From: Bog-756 sp963830165
GTDB lineage: Bacteria > Actinomycetota > Acidimicrobiia > Acidimicrobiales > RAAP-2
Assembly: GCA_963830165.1 (NCBI GenBank)
Contig: CAWHKZ010000003.1
Span: 1-64,000, forward strand
Direction of reading: 5' to 3'
Length of the DNA stretch: 64,000 bases
How positions within the stretch are numbered: position 1 is the first letter of the stretch; the number at the start of each line of letters is the position of its first letter. Position numbers and translations under genes: made by a program. Below the pieces are notes generated by a model that saw nothing but the letters and a program-made list of their open reading frames with translations, ran no database searches and was not told the origin of the DNA. Shown here in pieces: positions 18,429 to 28,615 of the stretch.

Positions 18429-19426
18429 GCGCCCACCCCTGCGGGCGTCGTGGACTCCCGTTCGTCGCCGATCCCGTCGTCGCCGGGTTCGCTGGGGTGC
18501 CCGGTGAGGGCGAAGAAGACGTCGTCGAGCGAGGGCTGGTGGACCTCGACGTCGTCGACGGCGATGTCGGCACCATCGAGCGCCCGCACGACGGTGGTGG
18601 CCAGGCCCGACCCGGTGCGGACGGGCGCCCGCAGCCTCCGCCCGTCGTGGCTCACGTGGACGGGTCCGGAGACGAACGGTGCCAGTGCGACCGCCGCCGC
18701 CTCGGCCGGCTCGCTGAGGGTGACCTCGAGGCGGGCCCCACCGGTGCCGGCCTTCAGCTCGCCCGACGTCCCGTCGGCGATCACCCGACCGTGGTCGATG
18801 ACGACGATGCGGTCGGCCAGCTCGTCGGCCTCGTCGAGGTACTGGGTAGTGAGCAGGAGCGTCACCCCGCCCGTCACCAGCTCGCGGATCACCTCCCACA
18901 TCCGGAGCCGGCTGGTGGGGTCGAGCCCGGTGGTCGGTTCGTCGAGGAACAGGACCGGGGGCCGGGTGACGAGCCCGGCGGCCAGATCGAGGCGCCGGCG
19001 CATGCCGCCGGAGTAGCCGGTCAGGACGCGGTCGGCCGCGTCGGACAGGTCGAACTGCCCGAGCAGCTCCGTGGCCCGGTGCTTGGCGTCGGACCGGCGC
19101 AGGCCGCTCAGCTGTCCGATCATCACCAGGTTCTGGCGGCCGGTGAGCAGGCCGTCGACCGTGGCGTCCTGGGCCGTCACCCCGATGCTGCGCTGGACGG
19201 CGGCCGGCTCCCGCTCGACGTCGTAGCCGGCGACCCAGGCCCGGCCGCCGTCGGGTCGGGCGAGGGTGGTGAGGATGCGGACGGCCGTCGTCTTGCCGGC
19301 GCCGTTGGGCCCGAGGACGGCCAGGATCGACCCCGCCGGGACCTCGAGGTCGACGCCGGCCAGGGCGACGGTCTCGCCGTACCGCTTGATCAGTCCTTCG
19401 GCCCTGATGGTGGCCTGTTCGGGCAC
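18425..19426 (-). CDS. ABC transporter ATP-binding protein (DrrA-like)
   Basis: 333-aa ATPase: Walker A GPNGAGKTT, signature YSGGMRRRLDLA, Walker B VLFLDEPTTGLDP, and the DrrA-type C-terminal extension. It is the upstream partner of the permease. A TetR gene is divergent, and the 86-bp gap holds the palindrome TGGTACGTACCA. Confidence 0.92.
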   Translation of the reverse strand: MPEQATIRAEGLIKRYGETVALAGVDLEVPAGSILAVLGPNGAGKTTAVRILTTLARPDGGRAWVAGYDVEREPAAVQRSIGVTAQDATVDGLLTGRQNLVMIGQLSGLRRSDAKHRATELLGQFDLSDAADRVLTGYSGGMRRRLDLAAGLVTRPPVLFLDEPTTGLDPTSRLRMWEVIRELVTGGVTLLLTTQYLDEADELADRIVVIDHGRVIADGTSGELKAGTGGARLEVTLSEPAEAAAVALAPFVSGPVHVSHDGRRLRAPVRTGSGLATTVVRALDGADIAVDDVEVHQPSLDDVFFALTGHPSEPGDDGIGDERESTTPAGVGA

Positions 19427-19471
19427 GATGGCTCCTTACCGGTCGGTCAGCAAGTGCGTCTGCCTGTCGAA

Positions 19472-19483
19472 TGGTACGTACCA
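19472..19483. promoter_or_regulatory. Palindromic operator TGGTACGTACCA
   Basis: A perfect 12-bp palindrome in the divergent gap between the DrrA-like ATPase and the TetR gene. Position and symmetry predict a TetR site controlling both genes. Confidence 0.6.
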
Positions 19484-19512
19484 ACCTACCGGTCGTCAAG
19501 TAGGATGACCCC

Positions 19513-20136
19513 GTGGCAGTGACACAGGACATCCCGCCGGGGACCGCGCGGCCGGTGGATCCCGACGACCCCTCGGGGGCGTCGACCCGCGAGCGGATCC
19601 TCGACATCGCACTCGAGCTGTTCACCACCCAGGGCTACGACAAGACGTCGCTGCGCCAGATCGCCGAGCGCCTGGGATTCACCAAGGCGGCGATCTACTA
19701 CCACTTCGCCAGCAAGGCGGACATCCTGATGGCACTCCACATGCGTCTCCACGACTTCGGTCGCGACGCACTCGAGGCGATGGGTGACGACGCCTCGGTC
19801 GAGATGTGGGCCCGTCTGCTCGACGGGCTCATCGACCAGATGCTGGTCCACCGCGCGCTCTTCATCTTCCACGAGCGCAACCAGGCGGCCATCGAGGCCC
19901 TCCACCGCGAGTCCCACGACGGCGACCACGAGGACTTCCAGAACCGGCTGCGTCAGGCCCTGGCCAACGAGGACATCCCGGCCGACACGAGGGTGCGGAT
20001 GGCGTGCGCCATCGGCGCGGTCATGGGGGCGCTGGTCTTCTCCGGTGACGTGTTCACGGCGCTCCCGGACGAGGAGCTCGGCGACATGCTCCGGGGGGCG
20101 GTGTCGAGACTGCTCCTCGACCCGCCCGCACGCTGA
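19513..20136 (+). CDS. TetR-family regulator of the adjacent ABC exporter
   Basis: 207-aa protein with a canonical TetR helix-turn-helix (RILDIALELFTTQGYDKTSLRQIAERLGFTKAAIYYHFASKADIL, residues 28-72). GTG start 19513. Divergent from the exporter operon with a palindrome between, so it is the likely local repressor. Confidence 0.9.
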   Translation: MAVTQDIPPGTARPVDPDDPSGASTRERILDIALELFTTQGYDKTSLRQIAERLGFTKAAIYYHFASKADILMALHMRLHDFGRDALEAMGDDASVEMWARLLDGLIDQMLVHRALFIFHERNQAAIEALHRESHDGDHEDFQNRLRQALANEDIPADTRVRMACAIGAVMGALVFSGDVFTALPDEELGDMLRGAVSRLLLDPPAR

Positions 20137-20149
20137 GGGGCCCGGACGG

Positions 20150-20737
20150 TCAGAGGTAGCTGGGCAGCCGGACGCTGTCGTCGATCCCGGGCGGGCCCGG
20201 CCGCCTCGACCGCGACCGCCACAGCCAGAGCGACACGGCCAGGCCGGCGACGCCGATGACGAGCAGGAGCAGACCGAGCGCCCGCAGCGGACCGTTGCCG
20301 ATCCCGGAATGGACGAACACGCCCGGTCCGACGACGTTCATGCGTCCCGGCCCGGCGATCACACCCGGGAAGGGCACCACGATGGAGCGGTGGACGGCGG
20401 CGACGGCCACCGACATGCGCTGGAACGGCCCGAGTGCAGCCACGCCGAGCACCATCACCAGCAGCGACACCGCGGCGGCGACCGCGGCGACCCAGGGGCG
20501 CCTCCACGCGATGCGCCGGGCGGGTGGCGCGGCGGTCACCCCCCGGGCGGCCGCCCACGACGCGGCGAACGACCGGGCGTCGAAGACGCCGTTGCCGAGC
20601 ACCTCCTCGGGGGAGACGCCGTCGGCTTCGGCCTCGGCCAGATCGGCCGTGAGGTCCGCCGCCATCTCGTTGGCGACGACGTCGGGGACGCCGAGCCGCT
20701 TCCACTCGCTCCGGCAGTCGTTCACGAATCCGTTCAC
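20150..20737 (-). CDS. HAAS-domain / DUF1700-like membrane protein partnered with PadR
   Basis: 195-aa protein. The N-terminal helical domain (EWKRLGVPDVVANEMAADLTADLAEAEADG, EEVLG) resembles the HAAS signalling domain that accompanies PadR regulators. Two transmembrane helices follow. GTG 20737 overlaps the padR stop (GTGA), indicating co-translation. It probably relays a membrane signal with the PadR protein. Confidence 0.65.
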   Translation of the reverse strand: MNGFVNDCRSEWKRLGVPDVVANEMAADLTADLAEAEADGVSPEEVLGNGVFDARSFAASWAAARGVTAAPPARRIAWRRPWVAAVAAAVSLLVMVLGVAALGPFQRMSVAVAAVHRSIVVPFPGVIAGPGRMNVVGPGVFVHSGIGNGPLRALGLLLLVIGVAGLAVSLWLWRSRSRRPGPPGIDDSVRLPSYL

Positions 20738-21087
20738 GACGTCACCTCCGTTTCGACGAGACCCAGCACGGCGTCGACGGCATCCCGGGTCTCCTGCCAC
20801 TCGATGATGCCCGACGCGAGGGCCTTTTCGCCCAGTCGGGACAGGCGGTAGTACTTCCGCGGCGGACCGCCGTTGCTGGCCGCCCGGTGCGTGTCGACCA
20901 ACCCGTCGCGTTCGAGCCGGCCGAGCAGCGGATAGATCGAGCCCTCGCCCACGATCGAGAGCCCCCTGGCCCGCAGCCGCTTGGTCATCTCGTACCCGTA
21001 GGCCGGCCCGTCGCGCATCACGGCCAGCAGGCAGAGGTCGAGCGCACCCCGCAAGAGCTGTGTCCGGCGACCACCCGTCTCTACCAT
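20734..21087 (-). CDS. PadR-family transcriptional regulator
   Basis: 117-aa winged-helix protein: LLRGALDLCLLAVMRDGPAYGYEM, GEGSIYPLLGRLERDGLV, RKYYRLSRLGEKAL, all PadR hallmarks. Start ATG 21087, with an in-frame ATG 9 nt upstream. Divergent from an ABC-2 exporter, which it probably represses. Confidence 0.9.
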   Translation of the reverse strand: MVETGGRRTQLLRGALDLCLLAVMRDGPAYGYEMTKRLRARGLSIVGEGSIYPLLGRLERDGLVDTHRAASNGGPPRKYYRLSRLGEKALASGIIEWQETRDAVDAVLGLVETEVTS

Positions 21088-21287
21088 GTGTGGCATGATA
21101 GCCCGATGGTAACTTGCCGCACAAGGGAGTGGGCCCAGGCGACCCGGCCGGCCGGGGTGCCGGTCGCCCCGGGGGCCGGTGAGGGTGGACCCCGAGCCCG
21201 GTGCGGGTTGTCCCTGATTGTCAGGGCACGGATGGGGGAGGACGATCCACGCATGCCACAGCCACACCACGACGGAGGAACCATCCG

Positions 21288-22262
21288 ATGACCGCGACAC
21301 TCGTCGACGGATCGACGGCCGGTCGCACGGGGAGCGAGTGGGCGGTCGAGACCCACGGCCTGACCAAGCGCTTCGGGGGGAACGTCGCCGTCGACGACGT
21401 CGAACTGCTCGTCCCCCGGGGATGCGCCTTCGGGTACCTCGGCCCCAACGGTGCCGGCAAGACGACGCTCATCCGGGTGCTGCTCGGACTGACGCACGCC
21501 GATGCCGGCACCATGTCCCTGCTCGGACACCCGGTGCCCGAGCGCCGGGCCGAGGCGCTGGCCCGGGTCGGCGCCATCGTCGACGAGCCGCGCTTCCACG
21601 GGCACCTGACGGGCCGGCAGAACCTCCAGATCCTGGCGGCGGCGCGCGAGCCGGCGGCACGGGACCGGGTCGGCGACGCGCTCACCCGGGTCGGCATCGC
21701 CCACCGGGCCGACGACAAGGTGACGAAGTACTCGATGGGCATGCGCCAGCGCCTGGGGGTGGCGGCCTGCCTGCTCGGCGATCCTCAGCTGCTGATCCTG
21801 GACGAGCCGATGAACGGGCTCGACCCGGCGGGCATGCAGGACATCCGCGACATGATCCTCGGCCTGGTGGCAGAGGGGCGCACGGTCATGCTCTCGTCCC
21901 ACCTGCTCGACGAGGTCGAGCGGACGTGCGACGCGGTGGCCATCGTCGACCGGGGCCGGGTCGTGCGGCAGGGCTCCATCCCGGACCTCCTGTCCGGGTC
22001 TTCGGTCACCGTCGAGGTCGAGTGCTCGGATCCCGCCGCCGCGGGCGCCCTGCTGGCCGGCACGGCCGCCGGTGCGGAGTGCACGGTGGGGCGGGACGGT
22101 CTGGAACTGACCCTGCCGTCGGGCACGGGCCGCGACGTCATCGCCGAGGTCAACCGGCTGCTGGTCGAAGGTGGGATATCGGTCTACCGGCTCCAGCTCG
22201 TGCAGGCGTCGCTCGAATCGTGGTTCCTGAAGGTCACGAGCCGATTGGGGGAGGACGCATGA
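21288..22262 (+). CDS. ABC transporter ATP-binding protein
   Basis: 324-aa ATPase: Walker A GPNGAGKTT, signature YSMGMRQRLGVA, Walker B LLILDEPMNGLDP, H-loop SSHLLDEV. GGAGGA precedes ATG 21288. It overlaps the permease gene by 4 nt and belongs with the PadR-linked operon. Confidence 0.92.
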   Translation: MTATLVDGSTAGRTGSEWAVETHGLTKRFGGNVAVDDVELLVPRGCAFGYLGPNGAGKTTLIRVLLGLTHADAGTMSLLGHPVPERRAEALARVGAIVDEPRFHGHLTGRQNLQILAAAREPAARDRVGDALTRVGIAHRADDKVTKYSMGMRQRLGVAACLLGDPQLLILDEPMNGLDPAGMQDIRDMILGLVAEGRTVMLSSHLLDEVERTCDAVAIVDRGRVVRQGSIPDLLSGSSVTVEVECSDPAAAGALLAGTAAGAECTVGRDGLELTLPSGTGRDVIAEVNRLLVEGGISVYRLQLVQASLESWFLKVTSRLGEDA

Positions 22263-23434
22263 CGACCATCGCCACCGTGGACACGCCGGCGCCCGGACCG
22301 GGTCCGGTGCCGCTCGACCGCCGGCCCGACCGTCGGGGCTCGTGGGTCCCGACCTGGGCGATGATCACCACCCGGTTCATGGAGCTGCGCCGCAGGCGGG
22401 CGATGGTCATCACCCTCATCGCCGTCAACATCGGGCTCCCCGTGGTGTTCCTCGCCATCCGCCTCCTGTCCCACGCCTTCGACCCGAAGTCCTACGGCCC
22501 GGCCGGCGGCTACGGCATCTTCACCACGCTCGTCGCCGGGGTGCTGTTCATCTTCGGGTTCATCGTGGCCGCCACGGTCGGGTGCACGGCCGGGTCGATC
22601 GACCTCACCGAGGGGATGTTCCGCCACCTGGTGATCACCGGTCGGTCACGGCTGGCGCTCTACCTGGCGCGCATCCCGGCCGGCCTGGCCATCGTGCTGC
22701 CGATCGTGGCGGTCGGATTCGCCATCGTGTGCACGGTCTGCATCGTGGCCGCTCCCACCCAGCTCAACTACGACGGGGTCAACGTCCCCGCCGGCCTCTC
22801 GCGGCCGGCCCTCGACAGCTGGGCGACGGCCCATGCGGACGAGGTCATCTGCAACTTCGGGTTCGACATCGGACCGAATTCGGACCTCCTCCAGGTGGTG
22901 AACAGTGTCCCCTGTGGCAACGGTCCGGGCATCAAGGTCGGACCCGGACCGGCGACCAATGCGCCGCCGGTCTCCCATGCCCAGGTGGAGGCCGCCGCCC
23001 GGCAGATCGCCAACCTGGACTACGCCGACTACCACAACAACTTCCTCCGACCCCCGACGACCCTGATGATCGACACCGGCCTGTGGATCCTGCTGGAGGC
23101 GACCATCGGGTTCGTGGTCGGGTTGGGCCTGGCCTCGCTCATGGGCCAGCGCACCGTTCCGGTCATCCTCATGATCGTCCTCGAGGTGATCCTGACCCCG
23201 GTGCTGAGCCATCACGTCATCGCCCACATGATCAACGTCCAGCGCGGCATCGTCGGGCTGGCCATGGTCCACCTCGAACCGGGGGGCCTGCCCACCCCGT
23301 TCGGCGGCAACGGACCGAACGGGGCGGTCATGCTGGTACCCGAACCCCGCGCCGTGGCCGTCTGCGTGATCGTGGCCTGGCTGGTGGTCTGGACGGCGCT
23401 CGGGGCCTGGCGGATGGCGACCCGGGACGCCTGA
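22259..23434 (+). CDS. ABC-2 type permease
   Basis: 391-aa membrane protein with about six helices and a large extracytoplasmic loop after the third (residues 165-265, containing two cysteines). This is the membrane partner of the preceding ATPase. Cargo unknown. The next gene is convergent, 35 nt away. Confidence 0.82.
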   Translation: MTTIATVDTPAPGPGPVPLDRRPDRRGSWVPTWAMITTRFMELRRRRAMVITLIAVNIGLPVVFLAIRLLSHAFDPKSYGPAGGYGIFTTLVAGVLFIFGFIVAATVGCTAGSIDLTEGMFRHLVITGRSRLALYLARIPAGLAIVLPIVAVGFAIVCTVCIVAAPTQLNYDGVNVPAGLSRPALDSWATAHADEVICNFGFDIGPNSDLLQVVNSVPCGNGPGIKVGPGPATNAPPVSHAQVEAAARQIANLDYADYHNNFLRPPTTLMIDTGLWILLEATIGFVVGLGLASLMGQRTVPVILMIVLEVILTPVLSHHVIAHMINVQRGIVGLAMVHLEPGGLPTPFGGNGPNGAVMLVPEPRAVAVCVIVAWLVVWTALGAWRMATRDA

Positions 23435-23469
23435 CCGGGAGGAGACGGGGTGCGGCGGGACCCGATGCC

Positions 23470-25068
23470 TCACCCGAGGTCGCGCAGCTCGATCCAGCTC
23501 CGCGACCAGGGTGCCCGGAGACCGGTGCAGGTGAGGAGCGGCGTGCCCTGTTCCTGGTCGGCGACGCCGAGGCCGTTGTCCAGGTGGCCGACCGTGCGGC
23601 AGGTCGAGAACAGCCCGCGCAGCACGGTGGGGGACACCCCCACCACGACGTAGGCGGCGGCACCCGACGGCGGCGGGCCCCAGTACCAGAAGCCGTCCTG
23701 CCCGCTGTACGCCGGGGGCAGGCCGAGAACCGGGCCGTAGCGGTCCACCGCGCCGGCCTCGCCGTAGTTGCCGGTCAGGATGGCGGCGGAGGCCCGGCGG
23801 TCGGCCGGCAGCCCGTGGAAGGCACGTGCGATCTGGTCGACGTAGGTCGGCCATCCGACGGTCTCGCCCTCGTCGTAGTTCAACGCCACGACCGGTGTGC
23901 CGTGCAGGGCGGTGACCGGGACCACGGGAAGCATGACGAGGACCGTCGTGGGCACGGTCAGCGCCACGGCCGCGGCCAGCAGACCCTTGCGGAGCCCGGA
24001 ACGCCCGCGCCCCACCCAGTCGACGGCGGGCTGCGCGCCGGCGGCCACGAGTGCCGGCAGCACGCCGGCGAGGTAGTACGACTTGCCGCCGGCCACCACG
24101 TAGACCACGGCGAGCACGAGCGAGGCGACCCCCACCGGGCGGCACCAGCGCAGTGCGGGGGCGCGCAGGAGCCGGACCAACCCGGTGATCCACACCGGGG
24201 CGAGGTAGGGGCTCACCAGCACGAGCTGGGACGGTAGGAGCAGCCACCGCGGCGTCGACGTGCCCGAGCTGCCTCCGGCGATCGACCCGGCGACCGCCAG
24301 CGCGGGCCAGCCGTGACCGGCCTGCCAGAGCAGGTAGGGCGCCCAGGCCGCGGCAGCGATCACCGCGGCGGCCAGGGCCCAGGGCGACAGCACCAGGCGC
24401 CGCCGTCCGCACAGCAGCGCACCAAGCGCGAGGGAGGCCACGAAGGCCGCGGTCAGGTCGCTCGTCAGCAGTCCGACGCCGGTGGCGATGCCGACAGGGA
24501 TCCACAGCCGGTGGTCGTCGGTGCGCAGCAGCCGGACGAACAGCCAGAGGAGGACGGTCGTGACGAGCAGCTCGGGGCCCGACGTGTCGAGGTAGTGCTC
24601 GGTGCCGAGCAGGAGGCCCGACGCGGCGATCGTCACCGCGGCGAGGAGCTGCGCCCGACGCCCTCCGGCGACCTCGCGGGTGAGGAGCCCGGTCACGACC
24701 ACGACGGCTCCGCCGGCCAGGGCCGACGGGAGGCGCAGCGCGAGGAGGGAGCCGGGTGCGAGGGCGGACAGCGCCCTGGCGGTGGCGGGAACCAACGGGG
24801 GCATGTCCGGGTAGCCCCAGGCCAGGTGCTTCCCTGCTTCGAGGAAGTAGAGCTCGTCACGGTGGTAGCCGTAGCGTCGCGAGGTGGCGACGAGCACGAC
24901 GGTGACGACGGCGGCGATCGCGCCGACCCACCCGCTGAGCGGCGGCAGTGTGGGGTCGGGCCCGGCTCCACCGGCGACCGTCCTCCCGTGTCCCCGCCCG
25001 CTCCGGGGCGATGCTCCGCCACCCTCCTCCGTGCCGACGCGGGAGCGGGGGACGGCCGACGTCGGCAC
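23470..25068 (-). CDS. GT39-type (ArnT/PMT-like) polytopic glycosyltransferase
   Basis: About 532 aa with ten or more hydrophobic helices. The first loop carries YGYHRDELYFLEAGKHLAWGYPDMPPLVP, the acidic DE motif of lipid-linked-sugar mannosyltransferase-type enzymes. The C-terminal part is soluble (NYGEAGAVDRYG, QDGFWYWGPP). GTG 25068 is preceded by GAGGG and lies 8 nt after the TetR stop, so the two are probably co-transcribed. Confidence 0.82.
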   Translation of the reverse strand: MPTSAVPRSRVGTEEGGGASPRSGRGHGRTVAGGAGPDPTLPPLSGWVGAIAAVVTVVLVATSRRYGYHRDELYFLEAGKHLAWGYPDMPPLVPATARALSALAPGSLLALRLPSALAGGAVVVVTGLLTREVAGGRRAQLLAAVTIAASGLLLGTEHYLDTSGPELLVTTVLLWLFVRLLRTDDHRLWIPVGIATGVGLLTSDLTAAFVASLALGALLCGRRRLVLSPWALAAAVIAAAAWAPYLLWQAGHGWPALAVAGSIAGGSSGTSTPRWLLLPSQLVLVSPYLAPVWITGLVRLLRAPALRWCRPVGVASLVLAVVYVVAGGKSYYLAGVLPALVAAGAQPAVDWVGRGRSGLRKGLLAAAVALTVPTTVLVMLPVVPVTALHGTPVVALNYDEGETVGWPTYVDQIARAFHGLPADRRASAAILTGNYGEAGAVDRYGPVLGLPPAYSGQDGFWYWGPPPSGAAAYVVVGVSPTVLRGLFSTCRTVGHLDNGLGVADQEQGTPLLTCTGLRAPWSRSWIELRDLG

Positions 25069-25076
25069 GGCGTCCC

Positions 25077-25772
25077 TCAAGTCTCCGACGGGACGAAGGC
25101 GTCGACGAGGAGCTGGCGAACGGTGGTCCGGGCCGTCGCCGCATCGAAGGAGTGGGCGTCGCGGTCGCCCGTCCGGTGCCATGCGAACCAGGCCACCGTC
25201 TCGACGATGAACCGGGTGGCGACGGCCACGTCGGGCACCTCGCGGAAGTGTCCACGGCGGACGCGGCGCCGTACGTAGGTCTCGAGGTCGGAGACCCGAC
25301 CGCCGCGCAGCTGGCCGAAGTAGAGGTCGGCCAGCTCGGGCAGGTCCTGGGCGGACCGCTCCACGAGCGAGAGGAAGAGCCGGTTGCGCTCGAGCAGCCC
25401 GTAGAGCTCGTCGATCACCCCGTCGAGCTCGTGGCGGACGTCGCCGGGGCGTCGCCGGCGCAGGGCCTGGGTGAGCAGGGGAACCGCCCCTGTCGGATCC
25501 CAGGCCGCCAGCGGCTCGAGCAGCTCGTCGGGACCAGGGGTGCGAACCGGGAGCTTCAGCTCGTCGAGCGGCGGCGAGCCGATGGCGTAGGTCATGGACA
25601 GCGCGAACAGCGCCTGCTTGCTCTCGACGTAGCCGTAGACGGCGCCCTGGCTCACCCCCAGCCTGGTGGCCACATCCGAGACGTGGGCCCGCCGGTAGCC
25701 CTTCTCGATGAAGGTCGCGCACGCCGCCGCGGCGACCTCGGGGAGCCGGTCACGGAGCGTGGGGCGGGGCAC
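25077..25772 (-). CDS. TetR-family transcriptional regulator
   Basis: 231-aa regulator with helix-turn-helix AACATFIEKGYRRAHVSDVATRLGVSQGAVYGYVESKQALF (residues 17-57). GTG start 25772. The likely operator overlaps its promoter at 25785. First gene of a unit with the membrane glycosyltransferase. Confidence 0.88.
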   Translation of the reverse strand: MPRPTLRDRLPEVAAAACATFIEKGYRRAHVSDVATRLGVSQGAVYGYVESKQALFALSMTYAIGSPPLDELKLPVRTPGPDELLEPLAAWDPTGAVPLLTQALRRRRPGDVRHELDGVIDELYGLLERNRLFLSLVERSAQDLPELADLYFGQLRGGRVSDLETYVRRRVRRGHFREVPDVAVATRFIVETVAWFAWHRTGDRDAHSFDAATARTTVRQLLVDAFVPSET

Positions 25773-25784
25773 TCCGCCATGGTA

Positions 25785-25803
25785 ACTGACTCGTTCAGTC
25801 AGT
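25785..25803. promoter_or_regulatory. TetR-type operator ACTGACTCGTTCAGTCAGT
   Basis: An imperfect inverted repeat with TGACT/AGTCA arms 13 bp upstream of the TetR start. Repeats built on TGACTGA...TCAGTCA are common autoregulatory sites in this family. Confidence 0.6.
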
Positions 25804-26139
25804 GACGGGTCGGACGGCGACAGCCTGGTCGGGGTGGTCTCCCGACGTCGCCGGCGGTCCGCGCCGGGCCGGGCGACGGTCGCCGCGACGGCGCACGTCT
25901 CCCGCCCCCGTACGGCTCGCGCCCGGTGTCGGCGTCGGATCGGACGTCACGGTGCGCGGGTGCGCGTGGCGGGTCCCGGTCGGGCCGAGGGGTCGTCGGC
26001 CACCACCGGCACATGGCCGGGTGCGCGGGCGAGGGGCCCTCCGTGATTACCCACCGGTAACGGAAAACCGCACCGTGGCGGCCACATCAGGGGCTGACAC
26101 GGTGGAGGCGCCGGGTTAAGGTTACGTCCCGACACACCT
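25804..26139. other. Non-coding stretch ahead of the histidine kinase
   Basis: About 340 bp without a supportable gene. It is less biased and more AT-rich toward 26040-26130 (GTGATTACCCACCGGTAACG, then GGTTAAGGTTACG), suggesting promoter sequence for the kinase. No copy of the 51-bp element is seen here. Confidence 0.4.
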
Positions 26140-26196
26140 GTGTCTGGCAGTTGGTGCTGGGGTGCCGCGCTTGATCGCGACGGATGGAGAGCGCCG

Positions 26197-28357
26197 ATGG
26201 AGGATGTGCAGTTCCGTGCTCTGGCGGAGGAGCAGGCGGCCTTGCGGCGCGTCGCAACCTTGGTCGCGAGTGGGGCGACACCGGAAAAGGTGTTCGTGGC
26301 GGTGGCCGACGAGGTCGCGCGTCTGCCATCGGTGGCCTACTCGAGCCTGGGTCGCTACGGGTCCGACCGCACGGTCACGCTGCTGGCCAGCGCGGGCCGG
26401 AACGCCGCCGACGTCACCTTCGACCGCAGGCGGAACCTGGGGGGGACGAACGTCACCACGCTCGTCTTCGCGACGGGCCGTCCGGCCCGGGTCGACGACT
26501 ACTCCCGTGCCACCGGAGCACTGGGCGCCCTGGCGCGCCTACGCGAGTTCGGCTCGGGGGCGGGGGCACCGATCATGGTCAGGGGCGACGTGTGGGGTGT
26601 CCTCAGCGCCTACTCGTCGGAGGACCGGTCGCTGCCACAGGATGCCGCGCCGCGGCTGGTCGCGTTCGCCGAACTGCTCGCCCTGGCCATCGCCAACAGC
26701 GAGAGGCGTGCCGAACGGATCCGGCTGGGCGAACAGCAGGCGGCATTGGGCCGCGTTCGCGACGCTGATGGCCTACGGAGCGTCACCCGAGGAGGGGCTC
26801 GCCGCGGTCACCGAGGAGGTCGCACGTCTGCTTCCCGTCGACCTGGTGACGGTGGGCCGCTACGAGCCGGACCGGACGATCACGTTCCTCTCCCGCTGGG
26901 GTGACGGAGAGTCGCACTCCACGATCGGCAGCCGGTGGCCGCTCGGGGGGAGGAACCTCAGCACCCTCGTCTTCGAGACCGGTCGTTCGGCACGCATCGA
27001 CCGCTACGCCGATGCCTCGGGTCCGCTGGGCGTCACCGCCCGGGACGTGAGCATGCACTCGGCGGTGGCGTCGCCGATCCTCGTGGAGGACCGCCTCTGG
27101 GGTGTGATGGCCGCCGCCTCGACCGGCGAGCGCCCGCTCCCGGCGGACGCCGAGGCGCGTCTGGCTCCCCTGGCCGAACTCGTGCCGCTGACCATCGCCC
27201 AGGGGACGAGCCGCACGGGTCTCGCCCAGTTGGTCGACGAGCAGGCCGCGCTGCACCGCGTGGCGACCCTGGTGGCGCGCGGCGAGCATCCGGAGGAGGT
27301 CTTCGCCGCGGTCATCGAGGAGGTCGGAAACCTGCTTCCCGTCGACATGGCGATCCTGGGCCGCTACGAGCCCGACGATGCCCTGGCGCTCCTCGCCACC
27401 TGGGGCCGATCCGACGGGGAGTCGCGCCCTGCCGAACGCCTGCCGCTCGGGGGGAGGAATCTCGGCACGCTCGTGTTAAAGACGGGCCGTCCTGTCCGCA
27501 TCGACAGCTATACCGATGCGTCGGGTCCGCTCAGTACCTCGGCCCAGGAAGCGGGGCTCCGCTCGGCGGTGGCCGCGCCGATCATCGTCGAGGGCCGCAT
27601 CTGGGGCATGGTGGGGGCCGGTTCGGGCATCGAGCAGGCCCTTCCGGCGGGCACCGAGGCACGTCTGGCCTCGCTCACGGAGCTCGTGGCCATGGCGATC
27701 GCCAACGCCGAGAGCCGCGCCGAGCTGATGGCATCCCGGGCGCGGATCGTGGCGTCGGCCGACGAGGCGCGGCAGCGGATCGAGCGCGACCTGCACGACG
27801 GCACCCAGCAGCAACTCGTGACCCTGATGCTCGACCTGCGGACGGCGAGGGCCACGCATTCGTGTGACAGGTGTGAGCTGGCGGACCAACTGGCCCGGAC
27901 CGAGCAGGGACTGAAGGACGTGCTGGACGCCCTGCGGGAGACCGCTCGGGGGATCCACCCGGCGATCCTGTCGAAGGCGGGCCTGGGGCCGGCCTTCAAG
28001 GCGCTGGCGCGTCGTTCGGCGATCCCGGTCGACGTCACGCTGCGCGCCGAGCGCCGGTTGCCCGAACCCATCGAGGTGGCGGCCTACTACGTCGTGTCGG
28101 AAGCCCTGACCAATGCGGCGAAGCACGCCAACGCCTCCGTGGTGGCCGTCGAGCTCGATGCCCAGGAGGAGCACCTGCTGTTGGCGATCCGCGACGACGG
28201 GGTCGGCGGGGCCGATCCCACCCGGGGGTCGGGACTCGTCGGGATCACCGATCGCATCGCGGCACTGAGCGGCCGACTCGAGATCTCCAGTCCACCGGGC
28301 GGGGGAACCTCGCTGTCGATCGACATCCCGATCGAACGACAGAGCATCACGGCATAG
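26197..28357 (+). pseudogene. Triple-GAF sensor histidine kinase (HisKA_3), one frame break
   Basis: Three consecutive GAF-like sensor domains of about 175 aa, each opening with 'EQAALRRVATLVA' and containing a GRYE/GRYG...LGG.N...TLVF.TGR pattern. The first two are joined through a single extra T near 26757. Then HisKA_3 (RIVASADEARQRIERDLHDGTQQQL with the phospho-His) and HATPase (ALTNAAKHA, DDGVGG). No transmembrane segment, so it is cytosolic. ATG 26197 follows GGAGAG. The joined protein is about 720 aa. The layout recalls DevS/DosS-type kinases, though haem ligation cannot be read from the sequence. A NarL-type regulator follows. Confidence 0.85.
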
Positions 28358-28615
28358 CCCGCGTGCGACGGTCCTCCGGATGCTCCCGCGGAGCCGTGTG
28401 AGCTGGTCACCGTACCGGGGACGGGGCCGGGGCGCCGCGTCGCCGTGTCGCCGGCGGACGAGGGGGAGGCTCCCTCCGTTTCCGTCGCGAAGTCCCACGG
28501 GATCGGGGTGGCGGGTGACGGGGAGTTCGCGCCGTCCACCCGGGAGCCCCGGTCCCCCCGGAGAGCCCGGCCGGCGGGCCGGGCGGCGGCAGCCCGAGAG
28601 GTGGATAATGGGCGG

